Shown here one piece after another: positions 12,988 to 24,145 of a DNA stretch of 64,000 nt. The stretch spans positions 24,971,971-25,035,970 of the forward strand of contig NC_003070.9 in NCBI RefSeq assembly GCF_000001735.4, written 5' to 3'. The stretch is from Arabidopsis thaliana (lineage: Eukaryota; Streptophyta; Magnoliopsida; Brassicales; Brassicaceae). The notes under the pieces were generated by a model. That model was not told where the DNA came from, did no database searches, and saw only the letters and a program-made list of their open reading frames with translations. The first letter of the stretch is position 1; each line of letters opens with the position of its first letter. The position numbers and the translations under genes were made by a program.

Positions 12988-13184
12988 GATCGGTCCACCG
13001 TTGAACCAATATTATCTAAAACGCCATTCAAATATCTAATACAATATTACAACATTTTGTTTTCATTTTGGAATAGTCTATTGAGAAAGATAGGGATCGA
13101 ATTGAGAGCCTGGCAAGATGGAAGACCACCAGCCTACAAGGCAATACATTTGTGTGTATTTAAACTCAATTTATAAAGCAAGAG

Positions 13185-16100
13185 CTATAGATCTGCGTGA
13201 TGTATGAACGCAGCTTTCCGGTACTCTGCAAGTGCCCATGGTGGGAAGATGTCTTTGTATGTAGAATAGTGTAGCATGCATGTACTCATAGACGCTCCTA
13301 ATAGTTCCTACACACAAAAATAAACGGAGAATAAGCTCATAATATATAAACACATCTTTTGCTAAAGCAAGAGCAAATTAATTGCTCTTTTGCAATCACC
13401 AAAGGTTCTAACATTAACATATTGATCAATGTTTTTATCAAAGAAGATGCATGTCTGAATTTAAAATTACCTGTTGAGGAAAATCTCCGTTTTCCAGTTG
13501 CGACGTGATAATAAATTTTGCAGCACTATGTAGAGGTATAAGATCTCTCTTAGCCTGTTGTATACATTGCATACATATATATTTTTATATATGAACCAGA
13601 AGAAATTAAATGATAGGTTTCAAGACACTTTGTTACGTTGTACTTGACAAAAATGCAAATGTAAGATTGAAAATGTTTGAACCTGTCCAGCGTGAATCAG
13701 AGCCATCATAGCCCACGCGGTTTGCACTACGTTTGATCTATTCCCCTCTAATGGTATGTATCTCTGCATACAAAACATATTATAAGGCTTAAAACTTTTT
13801 CAAAATTTAAGAAAATAAAATCGATATACTAGGATTTCGCGTTGATACATAAAAATACCTGTTCAGGGCATGACATATAGCTTTCACCCCAACCCCCATC
13901 TTCATTTTGTATATTAAGAAGGAAATGTACACCGTCGCGCATAGATAGACAATTGTTGTATGTCTTACCAATCGCTGCTAGGCCGCAAAGAGCAAACCAT
14001 GTCCCATAAGTGAAACAAATACCCCAGCTTCCGTACCTACCATTACTCAAAACATATTTGATTTTGTCAAAGATTTTAGGAACGACATTCATTAAACATT
14101 TCTTATTTCTTAACCATATTAAAGTAGCCTACCATGAACCATCTCGCAATTGTTTGCTTTCTATGAATTGCACTGCTTTCTCAATCGACTTAGTGATCTC
14201 TTTTGTCCTATGATCCGGATATAGTTGATTGAATATAACCAAAGCTTGTAACACAGCTGAGGTACATTCTGTATATTCACGCTCGGTCATAGCATTAGCA
14301 AACAAATCTGTGGGATTCATCAACTGCAACACCAGTACTTACAAAGGTTACTTTAAGATTTTATAAAGAATTGTGTTCTATCTCAACTTCGCAATAAAAA
14401 AAATATGTGTTTTAGATCTTACTTCCATCCATTTATAGGCGCGAACAGGTTCCCATGCAGTAAAACCTCCATTTTCACTCTACATTAGATAAAGCAATCG
14501 TCATGAATGTTATTTGTAGGTTGTAATTTCAAGGCTTAATTATATTTAAAAAAAATTTAACTCACTTGTAGAGATAACATGAGATTAACAGAATCGTATA
14601 GTTGTTCAAGATTGATTTTCTCTCCAGTGATATCAGTTGGCATTGTGGAAAGCAACATGCAACACTACAAAAGCAAAGGAAGTACAAGTTTACTTGAGGT
14701 AAAAATCTTATGGAAACTATAGCTGACTAGTTCACAACTAATTTGATTACCTTAGCAGCTTCAGCTGTACAATCTGAAACTTGCCATCCATGATCTCGAT
14801 CAGAAAGAGTCCATCCTCCTTTGGAGATGTGGCGGTACATGCTCTTGAAGTCACCTGATGGGTTGTCTCTAACCTACAAACTTATTTGAATTAGAAACAT
14901 TCAATTGTTCCATAGCGCAATGTTAAGATACTAACAAGGTTATCAAACCTGTGATTTCTTTATGTAATCGTGTGCTCTCCTGAGCACGTCATAGGTTTCA
15001 TCGCGTGGATCACTTGCTAGTAAAGCCTGAACTGCAAATCCCGTCATCCAAAGTTGACTTCCAAAGCACTGCACAAATTTTGATATCTTAAGTAACTTTT
15101 TCTACTAGAGTACGTAAGTAAAACTATCTAGTGTCTTATAAAGTCGTTTTTAATTAATTAGTACGAAGTTTTGGGCCTAGACCCGTACATCCTCTCTAAA
15201 TTGAGACCGGATCATTTAATATAATTTCCTCCCAAGTGCCTTATATAGGACTTGTATAAGATATCTTTTGTGGTGACTTGTAGTCATGATGAGTATAGGT
15301 TCATATCAGAGTATAAAATGCATATGTTATGTTAATATTTCTATTAGAACCTGCATTTTCATTCCATCTTCAGCTACCCACATCATGTCCGGAATTCTAG
15401 AGAGATGCTTTTTAAAGTGATTCCCGTCCGGGTTGTCAATCCAGCAAGCAAGCATGCACAAATTCTGCGTATAGTTTTCAACATATAAACCTCTTTTGAG
15501 AGACTACAAATGTCTATAATTTTAATTAGGTTTGAAAAATGTTTTACCTTTTCAATACATCCAATGGTGATATAGTGACTGTTTTCGTCCTCGTAATGTA
15601 TGTGTTTCATTGCCACCTGAAGAGCCTTTTTCCTTACAAGTTTGTTTATCGGCCAACTTGCAAGCAAAGGCTCCACGAAGGTGTGGAGAGCATCCCATAT
15701 CAAATCTTGAACTAGAGGATGGGGATAGTACTTGTCTTCCTACATGGGTAAATGATGTAATGGTTGCATATTCTTCAAATGATAGAGTAAATTTGAAACC
15801 ATACCTTTGCGCATAGATGTCGCGCTTTGTTCCAGTTGATTTCTTCATAAGGTTGTAAGTGTAGTTCTTCACGTAGTTGCATAATAAGAGGTGTAATTTG
15901 ACCCACGAATTTTTTGCCATATAGATAAGAGATGGGCATATATGTTATCCGGGTATAGCTAAAAGCTTTCCCTGTATAATATTTGCGTCAATGCATAACA
16001 TTTTAAAACAATAATACACACTCACACGAATAGTTCTGTTCTAGTTTCAAGTTGATTCATATAGTAACAAACCTAGGTGAATTGGTAGGAAATAAGGTAG

Positions 16101-17694
16101 CAACCAAATCTCGGGAGGCATCGGGTTGACTCCAGACCAATCATAGATTCCAAGTACCTACATATATAAATATGAACGTTGATGGTAATCCTACAAGTTT
16201 CAACATCTCTAAGCTATAAATTAACTTATGCTCCAAAAGATTCACCGAGAGCCAAACTTTTCCCCAACAAGGAATATAAATCACACCGCCATGGCTAAGA
16301 ATCCATTGCCTGGCCCGTTTGCATGCGTTTTCTAGTCCTCCATCGGGACCTACTCCAAGTATACGCAAGCATATGTAATTCAGCGTGGTAGTGAACATAA
16401 TGCTTTTGCTCTCAATGTGGAATCCCCATCCACCATCTTCGTTCTGAAAATTAGGGACATAAACACATGTAATTCATATGGAGATCACTAGTCGAAGTTA
16501 CTCATTGATATCCAAACCGTGTAATTTGTCATTTTAAAGTATACCTGGTGACAATAGATATATCGAAGCATCTCTTTGCGATGCTCTGCATCGAATACCT
16601 CTTCCAAGTGTCCAGTAATGTACAAACAAAATACCTGCACAAAGTTTTATTCATTTCGTTATTTCTCCTTTTTCCTTTTCTTTTTTTTTTTTCAACAACA
16701 CAGATTTTAAAACTAACATACACCAGTAGGCTTATACAAATATAAATCTCTGATTTTATTTTTATAAAGAAAGTAGATCTTTGGGCTTTATATTTTATAT
16801 GGGTTTCGGGTACCGAGTGAGGTTTAACCCCTTTAATATCCCTATTTGAAAGTATCCCAGACACATAAAATTTTCGAAACTGATAGTAGCAAAGAAGAAA
16901 CATACCAATGGCGGAAGCATGCAGAGCGGTCCGGTGAACTCTCCCGGCCAGTGGCCGTCGGAGGCTTGCAAAGCTGATAAGAAAGCAACTCCTCGCCGTA
17001 ATGCATTTGTCGCTTTTTCATAAGTTATGGCTTCCCCACCGTCAATTTTTACCGGCGGAATCACTTGCTCAAATTTTGCCTCTTTTAGAAACTGTGGACA
17101 TGATCACCCAGACGGAAAAGGACCAATACGATTAAGTTGATGAGTTTGAACTTTAATCTATTTCTATAATAAGAAAGATTAAAATTTATCCTAGTAAAGT
17201 TATTTTAGTCTTATAGCATTTTGTCATAGTGCATACTAATTAAACTTCTTAAATCCTTTATTTTTTAAACAGCCTGGTTAAGTAACATTCGCTTTTCTTT
17301 TGTGATAACTTTTATTTTGATGAAAATATTCAGAATTTTTTTTTTGATTTTGATAAACTAAAAATGGTGATAGACTTTAATGGAACCTACCAAATTACAA
17401 TTTCTGACTCGAAAAAAACAATATGGTCTATACATTTAATTATTATTTTCATGTTCGATATATAAATCTTACTGATGGAAGAAAACTTACTTGCATTTTC
17501 CACAATAGATCACTGGAAGGTTTAACACGAGAACGGTTGTCGAAGAAACTCCGGCGAGCTTCTTCGACTGCGGTTCGTTCCTCCCGTGTGCCGGCTTTGG
17601 GGTCAAACTCCCATGTTTGACGTCCCACGAAGTTGTTGCTGCTGAATAAATAAGGATCTTTTCCTTTTCCTTCTCCTACCTTTAACCTCCACAT
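13185..17694 (-). CDS. LUP5: Oxidosqualene cyclase (triterpene synthase) LUP5
   Basis: Cyclises 2,3-oxidosqualene to a triterpene alcohol; the family sits on ER and lipid membranes. Seventeen exons: 17491-17694, 16906-17091, 16545-16634, 16246-16443, 16073-16157, 15805-15971, 15548-15739, 15351-15464, 14949-15068, 14751-14873, 14566-14664, 14423-14479, 14133-14323, 13859-14036, 13683-13763, 13471-13554, 13185-13307; 763 aa, normal length. I start at MWRLKVGEG as in other plant cyclases; an in-frame ATG lies 42 nt upstream. The catalytic DCTAE motif is present (exon 10), with QW-type repeats ([40 protein letters not shown]). The product-deciding motif, usually MWCYCR or MxCYCR, reads AFSYTR (residues about 257-262), so the product is likely unusual. 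Position and sequence fit AT1G66960. Confidence 0.95.
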
Positions 17695-18550
17695 GATGAT
17701 TATCCTATGAATTGGTGAGTTTAGAGTTTCATACAAATGATAGCCTGATGATATATAGATAAATTAGTAAAAGAGTTCTTATCTAACAAAGATAAAATAG
17801 GGGTGAGAAGGGAAGTACTTTTGCTGGAAATATTTCACTTCACGATTGATAATTATATACTTTTGAAGAGTTTGAAGCACGTATGTATATATAGAGACTA
17901 AAGACGGATAATAATAATAATATATGGGATTTTTAATTAATTAAAGAACTTGTGGAAAAACATTTAAAAAAAAAAAAAAATAGAACAATTTTACGGCAGT
18001 GTAACGATTTGGTCATGTTTTAAGAACCGCAATAGAACAATTCACCAAGCCTTTACGAGAGCAGTTACACACGGTTTCAAATTGTTTCAAAAGTTTTTCT
18101 AAACAACTGAAAATACGGAACTGGTTAATTTTATTGATTTATACAATTATACATATGTAAAATTATTTGGAGCATTTGAAGTATTTGGAACAATAGTCAA
18201 AATTTGACAATTATTTCGTGACATTGCACTTATTAGGCTGTACGTACATTCATTTTTGTTTCGTTCACCATTTGTTCCACACCGTTTATTTGCTTATCCC
18301 GCAGTAATCAATTAATCATACTAGTCTTTGGTTCTCGGTTCGGCAACCAATTGGGTTTTCAGTTATATTTGTTTCTCATTTCTTACTCGGTTTCAACCAA
18401 AAAAAAAAATCAAACTGACCGATCTAACCAGCTAACCAAAATCCAAATAAACCGCGATAACCGAGATACACCGTTAATTGGTAAAGATATTATAACCTAC
18501 AGTCAAATCAATTATTTCATGCCATGAATTGTTTGTAAATGTTTTCTTTC

Positions 18551-18725
18551 AAATTGTTTTGTCTGGTAGTTCGGTTGCAAATGTAAATTATTTGTTCGGT
18601 TGCAAATGTAAATCCCACCAAATTGTTTTGTCAGGTTGTTCGGTTGCAAATGTAAATTATTTGTTCGGTTGCAAATGTTAAGTCCCACCAATTTAAAGTT
18701 GTTCGGTTGCAAATGTAAATTATTA
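18551..18725. repeat. Imperfect tandem repeat, core ttcggttgcaaatgt
   Basis: Five copies of ttcggttgcaaatgt occur in about 150 bp (near 18570, 18595, 18639, 18664, 18701). They form a higher-order unit of about 70 bp with the spacer cccaccaaattgttttgtc. No coding meaning; the open frame across it is only due to the period. Confidence 0.75.
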
Positions 18726-18795
18726 TATATTTTTTGGAAATGTTCTTACTTTGCAAACTGTCTAAATGGTAAACACTTTTGCATCTGATTATTAA

Positions 18796-18930
18796 TAATA
18801 TTAAGTACTAATAAATGATTATGGTTATGGTAATAACACTCATAATAAATCTTGTATTAATGCATAGCATGGGGAAAACAAAATGCTTTGAATAGTCATG
18901 TGATGAAAATCCCTTTGCTTGAGTGGGCTG
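18796..18930 (+). repeat. Dispersed promoter repeat, copy B
   Basis: Shares aagtactaataaatgattatg, aaaatgctttgaatagtcatg and ccctttgcttgagtgggct with copy A at 5340-5472, in the same orientation. Copy C follows directly. Confidence 0.65.
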
Positions 18931-18998
18931 GTGCATTGATGTGTTTAAACAACTTTTGACTTAGTCTCTAATGTGTTTTTAGTGAGTTAATATGAATG

Positions 18999-19110
18999 CA
19001 AAACTTTGAAGTACTATAAATGATTATGGTTATGGTGACACTTATCATTAATATTGTGTTAATGCATTGCATGGGAATAGTAAAATGCTTTGAATAGTCA
19101 CGTGATGAAA
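18999..19110 (+). repeat. Dispersed promoter repeat, copy C
   Basis: Third copy (aagtactataaatgattatg ... aaatgctttgaatagtcacg). B and C are about 200 bp apart, so the duplicated segment was itself duplicated in tandem. Confidence 0.65.
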
Positions 19111-19614
19111 ATGTATAGTCACGTTCATCTCTATTGATAAATGATATTACTCAAATTAGTCGTAAATTTTACTTTTGCTGAAAACTAGTCTTCAATTTTT
19201 TAACTACTAGTTTCAATCAAAGCTTATTAAAAGATGATATTAAATATATTATATTTTTGTGATTTACTAAATTTCTATATTTTAAAACTAGTAGTATTTA
19301 ATTGTTATTTTTTGAAATTTACAATTAAACAATAATCACTATTAACTATTATTGGCTATTGCATATAAATTTTTAAATATCTATCTTTTTAAAACAATTT
19401 GTTTTCCTGGAAATACAATAATAAGGAACAAAGGAAGTATTTAGCATGTACTCAATGAGATTTAAGTTTCTACTATCTAGTTTTTATGGGAGTATTTAGC
19501 ATATACTCAATGGTTTTCTAGTTTCAGGTTCTTGTTTCAACTACTACTTAAGGTCATTTTGTATATGAAATTCGATCTTAAGTAACAAAAAGTAATGCTC
19601 GTTCCCAAAACTGT

Positions 19615-19735
19615 TGTCAAATTTACATAATGTGTATTCATTATTCAAAATATTTCACCTGCCTCCACTAACCTCCAAGTTTTCTTCATTCACCGTTATT
19701 AAAGCCAGACGACTCATAGGCATTGGCTTCTATGT
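19615..19735 (+). pseudogene. Decayed copy of the ABCG39 5' leader
   Basis: Matches about 6125-6270 just ahead of the ABCG39 start: gttgtcaaat, tattcattattcaaaa, a cctgcctc block, then attaaagccagacgactcat and ggcattggc (ABCG39: attaaaaccagaggactcgt, gtcgttggc). The start codon context is lost. Together with repeats B and C upstream it shows that about 0.9 kb of ABCG39 promoter was copied here. Confidence 0.7.
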
Positions 19736-19880
19736 GGGTAAATCTCAACACAGTAAAAAGAAAGGGGAAAGAACAAACGTTTATTGATCTTTGGAGATAA
19801 ACTCGACTATTACAAGATGTTTTGGAAACGTGAAAGATTCATATAAAATAAAATAAATAAAAATATTAATAAAGAGAGAA

Positions 19881-19916
19881 ACAAGACCTGAATAATTTCT
19901 TTGGAGCCATGTACGC
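19881..19916 (+). pseudogene. 36-bp fragment of ABCG39 exon 18
   Basis: Identical over 36 bp to 11609-11644 inside ABCG39 exon 18 (frame NNFFGAMYA), same strand and order as the leader copy 150 bp before it. It abuts a receptor-kinase signal peptide that reads the other way. Confidence 0.85.
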
Positions 19917-19985
19917 ACAAGGAAGGTTGTGGAATAACGAGAAGAGGAAGAAAAAGACCAGAAAAGAAGTGGAGAGAGAGTACAT
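19917..19985 (-). pseudogene. Signal-peptide fragment of an LRK10L receptor
   Basis: The minus-strand ATG at 19985 reads MYSLSTSFLVFFFLFSLF, then HNLPC. This is the same signal peptide as in the gene at 35.6 kb ([19 protein letters not shown]). After the cleavage-site cysteine the sequence runs straight into the ABCG39 exon 18 fragment in antisense. Only the first coding block of the receptor survives. Its upstream DNA still carries the promoter module seen at 24.1 and 30.0 kb. Confidence 0.75.
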
Positions 19986-20130
19986 GATTTGTTTGAGATC
20001 TCTGAACAGTAATATCTTGCGTTAAGAGGAAACAAAAACAGAGGGAGAGAGTGATCGTTAAGGTGAAAGTGGTAATGGTGAAGGACCTAGTCATGGAAAG
20101 ATTAGTAACCGTGGAGTCTTGTAATCATGT

Positions 20131-20145
20131 CTTTATTAGTTGACC
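20131..20145. promoter_or_regulatory. Shared upstream W-box module (relic copy)
   Basis: ctttattagttgacc contains a W-box core (TTGACC). The same string with TTGACT lies upstream of GDPDL1 and SNC4. WRKY binding is inferred from the motif only. Confidence 0.35.
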
Positions 20146-20775
20146 CCCAAAAATACGAAATGGAGTGAGAAATAAATTTGATCCTTTTTGTTGGAAACAT
20201 ACAATACTATCTCTTATCTCGTAAAAATCTGTGTCTTCATCTATTAGATGACCAAAGAGGGTTTAGGGGACTTGTAAAGTCAATAATTTGATCAACTAAA
20301 TTGGTGAATCACGTAATCATAACCTTGTGCGTCAAACAGGTGAAATCATACTATTATATATGGTGCTTAAATTGATGAATCAAAATAATTTTGTGAAAAA
20401 TTGTATAGCTTTGGGTAAATAAATATCTTTAATATTTGAAGTTAGGTCGGCTTGTAAGGGGTCTATGTAAGGGTCTCTTATGAATTATGATCAATAAGAA
20501 ACCAACTTCCAAGAAGTAACATTAATCTCCAAGAGAGACTAGGGTTAAGAGATGAAGTTTGCTTACATAGTTATCTCTTTTTCATGTTAAACAACGGCTA
20601 CTATTACGAGATCGAAGTCTAAAGCTTTTTGGCTCATATCAACAGTAACCAAATGACATATATAAAACAAAAATGTAAACATGCACACATATAAACTCTA
20701 CTCTCTCTCACACAAGGAAATCTTTATGAGGGTGGAAGACATTATAAACAGTGAAGAGATGTGATATAGCGTTGA

Positions 20776-23700
20776 TCATAGAAGTAGAAGAGAGAGGAAA
20801 AAAACAGAGAGGAGAAGAGATAGCTTAAGTCGGGTTTGTCCGCTAGGTGCTTGAGCAATGGTTGAGGGAGTTCCAGGGGTTGAGGTTGGAGCTTTTGCTA
20901 TAACCGGAGATAGTGGTGGCTCAGTGACATCAGCCTCTATGAAATCCTGGTTTGGAGCTTGTGCTGGAGGTAAGGACAGAGGACTCATAACGTTTAAGAG
21001 GCCACCGGGGTTAACTGGTAACATGTAAGGTGGTACTTCTTCTCTACCCAAACATCGATTCCCTGCAAAAGATAAACAAAGTTAGGCATTGGTATTGATC
21101 ATTTTGTGTTGTGAGACCTTTTGGTGCAAGGGAACTCTGTGATGGTTCTATGAACCACTTACTTTTGTATCTTGCAGCTGTGAAAGGGAACTCTGTGATG
21201 GTTCCATTGATACCAGCTCCATAGATATATGCGTTTATCTCTACGGTTGCATCAGAGAAGAAGTCATATGCTTGAGAGACAAACTCATTCCTAAACAGTT
21301 CTACATAAACCGGGAGCTGAGACTTCTGCAACCTCTCCACAACATTGGTTTGGCCAGTGAGAAACGAATCAGAGTTAGGAAAGACTGAATCTTTGTTGAT
21401 GACAACAGCGTTAGCGAACTTCTTTATGTCTTCGATGGCCGAGTCACGAATATTACCAATGGTTTCTTCAATTTTGTACACAGTCTCGTACTTGCTCTGC
21501 TTCTTGAAGTCAACTAGAACCGAGCTGTTCGTAGACTGAATCATGACCTTTGTTGTGGTTGTTCCATTGCTGTAACCAGCTTCGGTGAGTGTATCGAGAA
21601 CCGCTTGAACCACGTCAAGCCCTTGCTTCTCTCTCAAGTATGCTGCATTCTGGGGGAAACAAAAAAAAAAACATAGATGATATAACGGTCGGATTGATAG
21701 ACTAAGAGGTACACAAGAACTCACCTCTACACTGATCAAAACACCGGAGAGAGAAGTGTAAGTTTTTGCCAAGTCTAGGAATTGAGAAAGGGAAATGAGC
21801 TTCCCTGAATTTTTCTCTCTCGGATTCCTAAAAATTCTATAAACCCTGAAGGGGTTTGAAATAGCAGCTGCACAAAAAGATAAGAGAGTAGTTATTTCAA
21901 CTCCAAGTTATGTAATCTCAAAAGTGGCCAGTAATTTTGACCACATCATATACAACCTAGGAGAATGTCAAATTGTTACTGATATGTAACCTCTTTAAGT
22001 TAAGTAGGACTAGAAACAAGGTTCTCTGATTAGTTACTATAAATAGTAGCAACAAGAGTGTGCATTTGTGTGAAGCAATTTGGAAAATTTGAAGGGAAAC
22101 TTACGAGTCAAGCTCTGGATCTCAGGCCATGTGAGACTAAAAGTGAATATTCCAGGAACTGAGCTAATCTCAGGAACAGAAGTTGAGCGGTTACTAAAAG
22201 TATTTTGAAGGGCCGCTATGCTATTCCGGAGATCAATCGATCTTAAGCAAAAGGGTACACCGTCGCTAGACATTTGGACTGAGCAATCGATAACATCAGC
22301 ACCATCTTTGATTGCCTTCTCATATGCCAAGTCTGTACATCCAGGATAGTCCCCACTCGCACCATCTTTTGATATAACAAGAAAATCCACTGAGACATGA
22401 ACCATTGGTACATGATAAAGTTAATTATAAGTTTCTTCTTTTTTGTTAGTAAGAGCAGAAACAAAATGTGAAGTATTAATACTCTCATTACCTTGTTTTG
22501 TAGCGTTTCGGCCAATGTGGGAGAAGCAGTCTGAGGAAAATATGAAAAGAAGATATTTGATTTTTATGTTTTAGAGACAAATTAAAATAGTGTTTGTAGA
22601 AGAGATTTTGCTTACCAACGGCCGCAGATGCAGTGATAGGAAAATCAGAGAGCACACCATCGACAGAGAAATCTCCATTGTCCACAAAAGATAGATACTC
22701 GGACACTGGATCGGAACTGTAGTTATATGCAATATCAACGTCATTTGCGAAACCTGAAACATATACTTGTAATCCTGCTTTGTGAGCATCTTGAACTAAG
22801 GATGTATGTGGAACCAAGTACTGTTCGTCATCAAGTGGCAATATGTAAGACTTTGGAACAAGAATCCCTGAAGCAAACGTCTTGACAAAGGTTAGGTTAC
22901 TCAAGATAGAACCGTATGTTCGGTTTGTTGTCGGCTCGAAATCTTCTTTCCCAAGAAACTGGAACACAAAAGTCGGTCCGTTACGCCCAAAACTGCCAGT
23001 AATTTTCTTAAAGAAGTTCACTTCAGGGGAAGATATGAAGTCAATGGAAACAGTTCTTGAAACTGATAACAGAAAACTGCTCATGCTCAGATTCTGTTGC
23101 TCATAGAACGCATCGTGCTGAACATTTAACCAAAAACCTTCTCGATTTAGTGTGGTTACTACATCTTCAATCGTCGAAATCAGATATCCATTTCCATCGA
23201 ATCTATCGGTTCGTGAAAGTATTCCTCGGATCACTATGGTAAAAAGAAAAACTATATGTGAGAAGTTACAAGAAAAACAAAACTTATTTCTGTAAGTTGT
23301 AACACACTACAAAGGCACTAACTGAATCTTGATTAAACACTTACATAAAAAATTCTGGAGCTCTGTCAAGGAGAAATCATTGGGGAACCAACCCTTAGTA
23401 GTGACTCCATTAACAGAGTAAGATTTTTCACGATTTGGGTAAACACGATCAATAGTTGAAGCATTGGCCAGATTTAAATCAGGGAAGCAAATCCCAAGCC
23501 CATCTTTTGTTAGCTGCAAATCACACCATAGAACAACATCGGCTACACTTGTCAGGGTTGCAAGTTGATAAGCAGCGATACTCGAATCTGGATACAATCC
23601 AGAGAACCCACCACGAGCAATCACCAGTGGAGCATCACCTAGTAAATAAATAAATTAAGTAATTGGAAGTTGTTTTAATACTTGTGTAAGTATATATGCT

Positions 23701-24035
23701 TACATAATCAAAGTAATTATTGGAGTTTAATAACTGTTCTCCTGAAATCAATGCGAAGTTAATTAATTATGCCAACTTCTACTACACATATGGATAAAGA
23801 AAGAAAGTACTACTTGAGTACTACTGATACATAAGTTCTCTTGTTTTCTTGGAAACAATGCACAAAAGAAAGAGATAAAGTGAGAGCAACTCTCACCATT
23901 GAGCGTCTGCCATCGACTTGTTGATCTTTGAGCATCAATTTGAGCAGCAAAAAGATGAATGAGAACAACACCACAGAATAAAAGCGTTGAAGATCGTATT
24001 ACGAGCTTTGTCGGATTACTTGGCCTGGAATTCAT
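20776..24035 (-). CDS. GDPDL1: Glycerophosphodiester phosphodiesterase-like, GPI-anchored (SVL2)
   Basis: Cell-surface protein of the SHV3-like/GDPDL family, linked to cell-wall organisation (AT1G66970). Exons: 23897-24035, 23345-23638, 22616-23233, 22492-22530, 22105-22389, 21725-21867, 21163-21649, 20776-21062; 763 aa. N-terminal signal anchor-like stretch ([15 protein letters not shown]), two tandem GDPD-like domains (about 45-330 and 350-660), a Pro/Thr-rich spacer and a hydrophobic end [17 protein letters not shown], a standard GPI-attachment signal. The first domain begins [15 protein letters not shown] and the second [14 protein letters not shown], so the His-Arg/Glu pair of true GDPD enzymes is not seen at either site; enzymatic activity is doubtful. 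The start is the ATG beginning [10 protein letters not shown], as in SNC4. Same strand as SNC4, its tandem duplicate. Confidence 0.95.
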
Positions 24036-24130
24036 CGGTATGTTTTCTGTTTTATTTTTGAATGCATAAGCATTGAACACGTAGAGGAGAAGTACAGAGA
24101 GACTCGAGAGCTTTTTTTTTATCAACTGGC

Positions 24131-24145
24131 TTTATTAGTTGACTC
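24131..24145. promoter_or_regulatory. W-box module upstream of GDPDL1
   Basis: tttattagttgactc with a TTGACT W-box core, about 100 bp upstream of the GDPDL1 start; a second copy (atttattagttgactc) lies near 24262. The matching site before SNC4 is at 30041, the same distance from its ATG. Confidence 0.4.

Noticed and set aside
19810..20094. 94-codon minus-strand frame as a gene
   Set aside because: It reads a different frame across the receptor signal-peptide fragment and the antisense ABCG39 exon 18 piece; it is a chimera of debris.
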